NCBI GenBank assembly: GCA_004296145.1 | Contig: SEBM01000149.1 | Coordinates: forward strand, 1-8,265 | Source: Flavobacterium sp. | GTDB taxonomy: Bacteria > Bacteroidota > Bacteroidia > Flavobacteriales > Flavobacteriaceae | DNA: 8,265 nucleotides | Direction of reading: 5' to 3' | Shown here: one piece after another, positions 6,848 to 8,265 of the stretch | Numbering within the stretch: the first letter of the stretch is position 1 | How the letters are laid out: the number at the start of each line of letters is the position of its first letter | Notes under the pieces: model-generated | What the model was told of the DNA's origin: nothing | Databases searched by the model: none | What the model saw: the letters and a program-made list of their open reading frames with translations, nothing else | Position numbers and translations under genes: made by a program

Positions 6848-7393
6848 TTAATCGTGCTTTATTTTATTAAATGTTGGTACGATTTCGGCAAATTTTATGA
6901 TTCTGTAACCTTTTCCATCGTAAAATGACAGTGAGTTTACAAAGTAAATCTGACCATCTTTATTTTTAAAATGCGTTTGGAGTTTTAAACCTTTCATATT
7001 GCCAACTTCCATAACCGAGTGTTTAAATTCAGAAAATGTTATGGAACTCCAGTCAATATAATATTCTTTACCGGTTTTTTTAATATCATTAAAATCCCTT
7101 ATTGAAGTATCTGTAAACGCTCCCTCTGATACAGATTCTAACTTGCTTTTAACGGCATCGCCAAGTTTAGCGTTTGGATTATGTGCTAAATCCTTAAATT
7201 CCTTATACGTTATTACTTGTTCCAGAAATTCTTCGTTAGTTTTTTTATCGATGTTTTTAAGAACTTCAAATGTATAGGCCGCTACTTCTTCGGGAGTTTC
7301 AAATGATTTGTCATTTGTTAAAACAGTGTTGTCTTCTTTATAAGATAAGGAAGCGAAAATTGTTACAACAAATAAGATTTTAAGGATTTTCAT
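6848..7393 (-). CDS. Exported protein of unknown function, possible former lipoprotein
   Basis: This 181-residue protein starts with MKILKILFVVTIFASLSYKED, a signal sequence. The ASLSY-K-ED end is what a Bacteroidota lipobox plus acidic +2/+3 region looks like, except that the lipidated cysteine is a tyrosine (TAT codon). The mature part is mixed helix and strand: an N-terminal helical region (FETPEEVAAYTFEVLKNIDKK), a middle region with EFLEQVITYKEFKDL, and a C-terminal sheet-like region (KGLKLQTHFKNKDGQIYFVN, then SFYDGKGYRIIKF) that resembles the end of NTF2-like or DUF4878-like export proteins only in general outline. Repeat B lies directly downstream and repeat C begins 65 nt upstream of the ATG. 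Confidence 0.8.
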   Translation of the reverse strand: MKILKILFVVTIFASLSYKEDNTVLTNDKSFETPEEVAAYTFEVLKNIDKKTNEEFLEQVITYKEFKDLAHNPNAKLGDAVKSKLESVSEGAFTDTSIRDFNDIKKTGKEYYIDWSSITFSEFKHSVMEVGNMKGLKLQTHFKNKDGQIYFVNSLSFYDGKGYRIIKFAEIVPTFNKIKHD

Positions 7394-7458
7394 TTTGGGT
7401 TGCTTTTGAAATTATGTTTGATTAATGTAAATTTTAAGATTGAATTTTTATTTATAAC

Positions 7459-7538
7459 CCTAACGCTGTGCGAAGTCTCCCGACTTCGTACAGTGGTTGT
7501 GATGATATTAAGAACACTTCACAGATCGGGAGTTAAAT
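7459..7538. repeat. Hairpin repeat, copy C (best preserved, attC-like ends)
   Basis: AACGCTGTGCGAAGTC (7462-7477) pairs with GACTTCGTACAGTGGTT (7482-7498) around a TCCC loop. The second block, ATTAAGAACACTTCACAGATCGGGAG, follows. Read on the minus strand, the direction of the nearby genes, the element starts ATTTAAC and ends GTTAGGG. ATTTAAC fits the integron R'' consensus RYYYAAC fully; GTTAGGG fits the R' consensus GTTRRRY except for the last base. The inner CTGTGAAGT and ACTTCGCACAG could act as paired L boxes. Total length is within the usual attC range. No integrase is present to support this, so palindromic dispersed repeat remains possible. Confidence 0.75.
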
Positions 7539-7635
7539 TAAACCTTATTTTCGGATTTGCCAAAACTATCAAGTACATATCCCCTGTACAATTCGAATGC
7601 TTTTGGGACTGACTTTTGCGTTTTTTTTTAATCAT
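7519..7635 (-). CDS. Possible 38-residue reading frame ending inside repeat C
   Basis: ATG at 7635 opens a 38-codon frame with a very basic start (MIKKKRKSQSQKHSNC) and a more ordinary end (DMYLIVLANPKIRFNLTPDL), stopping at a TGA inside repeat C. Stops lying within or next to the repeat are also seen for the two longer genes, so the layout fits a third, very short unit. The length is short enough to occur by chance and I know no homolog. It could equally be the remnant of a longer gene. Confidence 0.25.
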   Translation of the reverse strand: MIKKKRKSQSQKHSNCTGDMYLIVLANPKIRFNLTPDL

Positions 7636-7637
7636 CT

Positions 7638-7654
7638 TAGAAAATGATTTTCTA
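7638..7654. promoter_or_regulatory. 17-bp perfect palindrome just before the small reading frame
   Basis: TAGAAAATGATTTTCTA has perfect 8-bp arms around one central base. It lies 2 nt upstream of the ATG at 7635 on the minus strand. It could be a repressor site or a small RNA hairpin at the start of translation. Simple AT-rich palindromes of this length also arise by chance, so support is limited to symmetry and position. Confidence 0.3.
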
Positions 7655-7705
7655 TAAAAGTAGGATACTTTTAAAACTTGTATAATTTATAAGAACTATA
7701 AAATT

Positions 7706-7733
7706 TTGCGTGAAGTCGGAGACATTCGTGCAA
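7706..7733. repeat. Partial hairpin repeat, copy D
   Basis: TTGCGTGAAGTC (7706-7717) and GACATTCGTGCAA (7721-7733) form an imperfect stem around GGA. The GAAGTC...GAC-TTCG-GC pattern matches the central hairpin of copies B and C, but the second conserved block is not found beside it. It looks like a diverged or truncated copy. It bounds the left side of the gene-poor stretch. Confidence 0.5.
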
Positions 7734-7819
7734 CAGACAACAGAAAGCTAAAACCTAAATAAAGAAAAGCTTTTGTTATCAACTCAATATCAATTAGTTC
7801 CACTGATCTGAATAAAACA

Positions 7820-7841
7820 TTGTAAAATTCTTACAAATATA
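7820..7841 (-). promoter_or_regulatory. Candidate minus-strand promoter overlapped by a palindrome
   Basis: TTGTAA-AATTC-TTACAA (7820-7836) is an exact inverted repeat with 6-bp arms. It overlaps TATATTTG (7841-7834 on the minus strand), an exact match to the Bacteroidota -7 box TAnnTTTG. A repressor bound at the palindrome would cover the start of transcription. The direction is toward the 38-codon frame and the repeat-flanked genes. No convincing -33 TTTG is found at the right spacing, so this is a candidate only. The XRE-type regulator encoded about 210 nt away is an obvious possible binder, by inference. Confidence 0.35.
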
Positions 7842-7907
7842 GGGTAACAAAATAATAAGGGCACGTATCTCTACATAAATGAACTTCTAATTTAAAAGAC
7901 AAAAAAA

Positions 7908-7979
7908 ATGAAGAAATGTAATTATGACAACCCAAAAAGCAAAACAGCAGATTTTTTATGGCAATTATATCCTGATTAA
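7908..7979 (+). CDS. Possible 23-residue peptide
   Basis: ATG at 7908 follows an A-rich leader (GACAAAAAAA), the sort used for translation starts in Bacteroidota. It opens a 23-codon frame beginning MKKCNYDNPKSK and ending FLWQLYPD before TAA. It is the only plus-strand frame in this stretch with a good start context. The length gives little statistical support, and no homolog or structure is recognised. Confidence 0.2.
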   Translation: MKKCNYDNPKSKTADFLWQLYPD

Positions 7980-8050
7980 TGCAATTTAAAGTTAAAAAGA
8001 ATTTGTTGTAAAAAAATATAAGTCTATAAAAATGAAATCAGGATTACAGA

Positions 8051-8265
8051 TTACTTATTGCTCTTTTTCAGATTTTTTAATTCTTCTGTAAGCAAAGCGA
8101 TTTTTTCATTTTTGAGGACTATAATTTCAAGTCGTGCCTCAGCAAGTTCTTTATAGTTAAGGTTTTCTTCCAGAATAGACTCTTCTGTTTTAAACATTGA
8201 TTCTTTTCCGGTTAAGAGCCACTTTATATTTATATCAGGATATTTTTTTAAGATATTTTCTAATT
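8051..8265 (-). CDS. XRE-family helix-turn-helix regulator, C-terminal part only
   Basis: Seventy C-terminal residues are visible and the gene runs off the right edge of the window, so its start and DNA-binding helices are missing. The segment LENILKKYPDINIKWLLTGK followed by ESMFK is the highly typical end of the Cro/C1-type HTH domain in Bacteroidota phage-repressor-like regulators (pattern hLxKYPDINxxWLLTGxGxMhK). After it comes a coiled coil of about 45 residues (EARLEIIVLKNEKIALLTEE...KKSNK), which usually serves for dimerisation. There is no peptidase S24 domain, so it is the short, non-self-cleaving type. Such regulators often control nearby accessory or phage-derived genes. Its target may be the palindrome at 7820-7836, but this is inference. 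Confidence 0.85.
   Translation of the reverse strand, partial: LENILKKYPDINIKWLLTGKESMFKTEESILEENLNYKELAEARLEIIVLKNEKIALLTEELKNLKKSNK

Larger units (their letters stand above)
7736..8050. other. Gene-poor stretch between repeat D and the regulator gene
   Basis: No reading frame above about 25 codons with sensible features is present on either strand. The stretch holds an operator-like palindrome with a -7 box and a 23-codon plus-strand frame, both listed separately. I see no tRNA, no CRISPR units and no inverted-repeat ends of an insertion sequence. It separates the XRE-type regulator gene from the repeat-flanked genes. Confidence 0.6.

Noticed and set aside
7400..7612. 70-codon plus-strand frame
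   Set aside because: It runs through repeat C and against the strand of its neighbours, and its product has no recognisable features.
6152..7733. CRISPR array
   Set aside because: Repeats are 60-80 bp, diverged, several hundred bases apart and separated by genes, unlike CRISPR repeats and spacers.

Overview
The window looks like chromosomal DNA of a Bacteroidota species, most likely a flavobacterium. It is very AT-rich. The signal peptides are short, lysine-led and end in alanine or glycine plus glutamine (FIVAQ, FFAFGQ, SYSQ). Start codons follow A-rich leaders rather than Shine-Dalgarno sites, and there are matches to the Bacteroidota -7 box TAnnTTTG. I infer the taxon from style, not from a marker gene.

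Left part (1-1620): one long plus-strand gene encodes a secreted fibre-like protein. It has eleven 17-residue YadA-head-like repeats and a C-terminal peptidase S74 (intramolecular chaperone) domain with its Ser-Lys dyad. A perfect 17-bp inverted repeat lies between it and the converging minus-strand genes.

Middle part (1622-6022): a long run of small minus-strand genes. Only two match families I recognise: a YfbM/DUF1877-type protein and a secreted ankyrin-repeat protein. The others are single- or double-span membrane proteins and soluble proteins of unknown function. Three of them (5434 down to 3761) are packed with a 17-nt overlap and a 2-nt gap, so they almost certainly form one operon. 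It encodes a 306-residue protein with a CxC...CxxC cysteine set, a membrane-anchored protein and a small soluble protein.

Right part (6152-7733): two exported proteins of unknown function alternate with copies of a roughly 60-80 bp hairpin repeat (A, B, C and a partial copy D). In each case the repeat follows the stop codon of a minus-strand reading frame almost directly, and in B and C it begins about 65 nt upstream of the next start. This gene-plus-repeat layout resembles integron cassettes with attC-like sites, but a dispersed palindromic repeat (REP or MITE type) is a serious alternative. No integrase is visible.

Right edge (7736-8265): a gene-poor stretch with an operator-like palindrome and a TAnnTTTG box, then the C-terminal part of an XRE-family helix-turn-helix regulator that runs off the window. 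Overall this is accessory DNA rich in small exported or membrane proteins. No CRISPR array, tRNA, rRNA, transposase or replication origin was seen.
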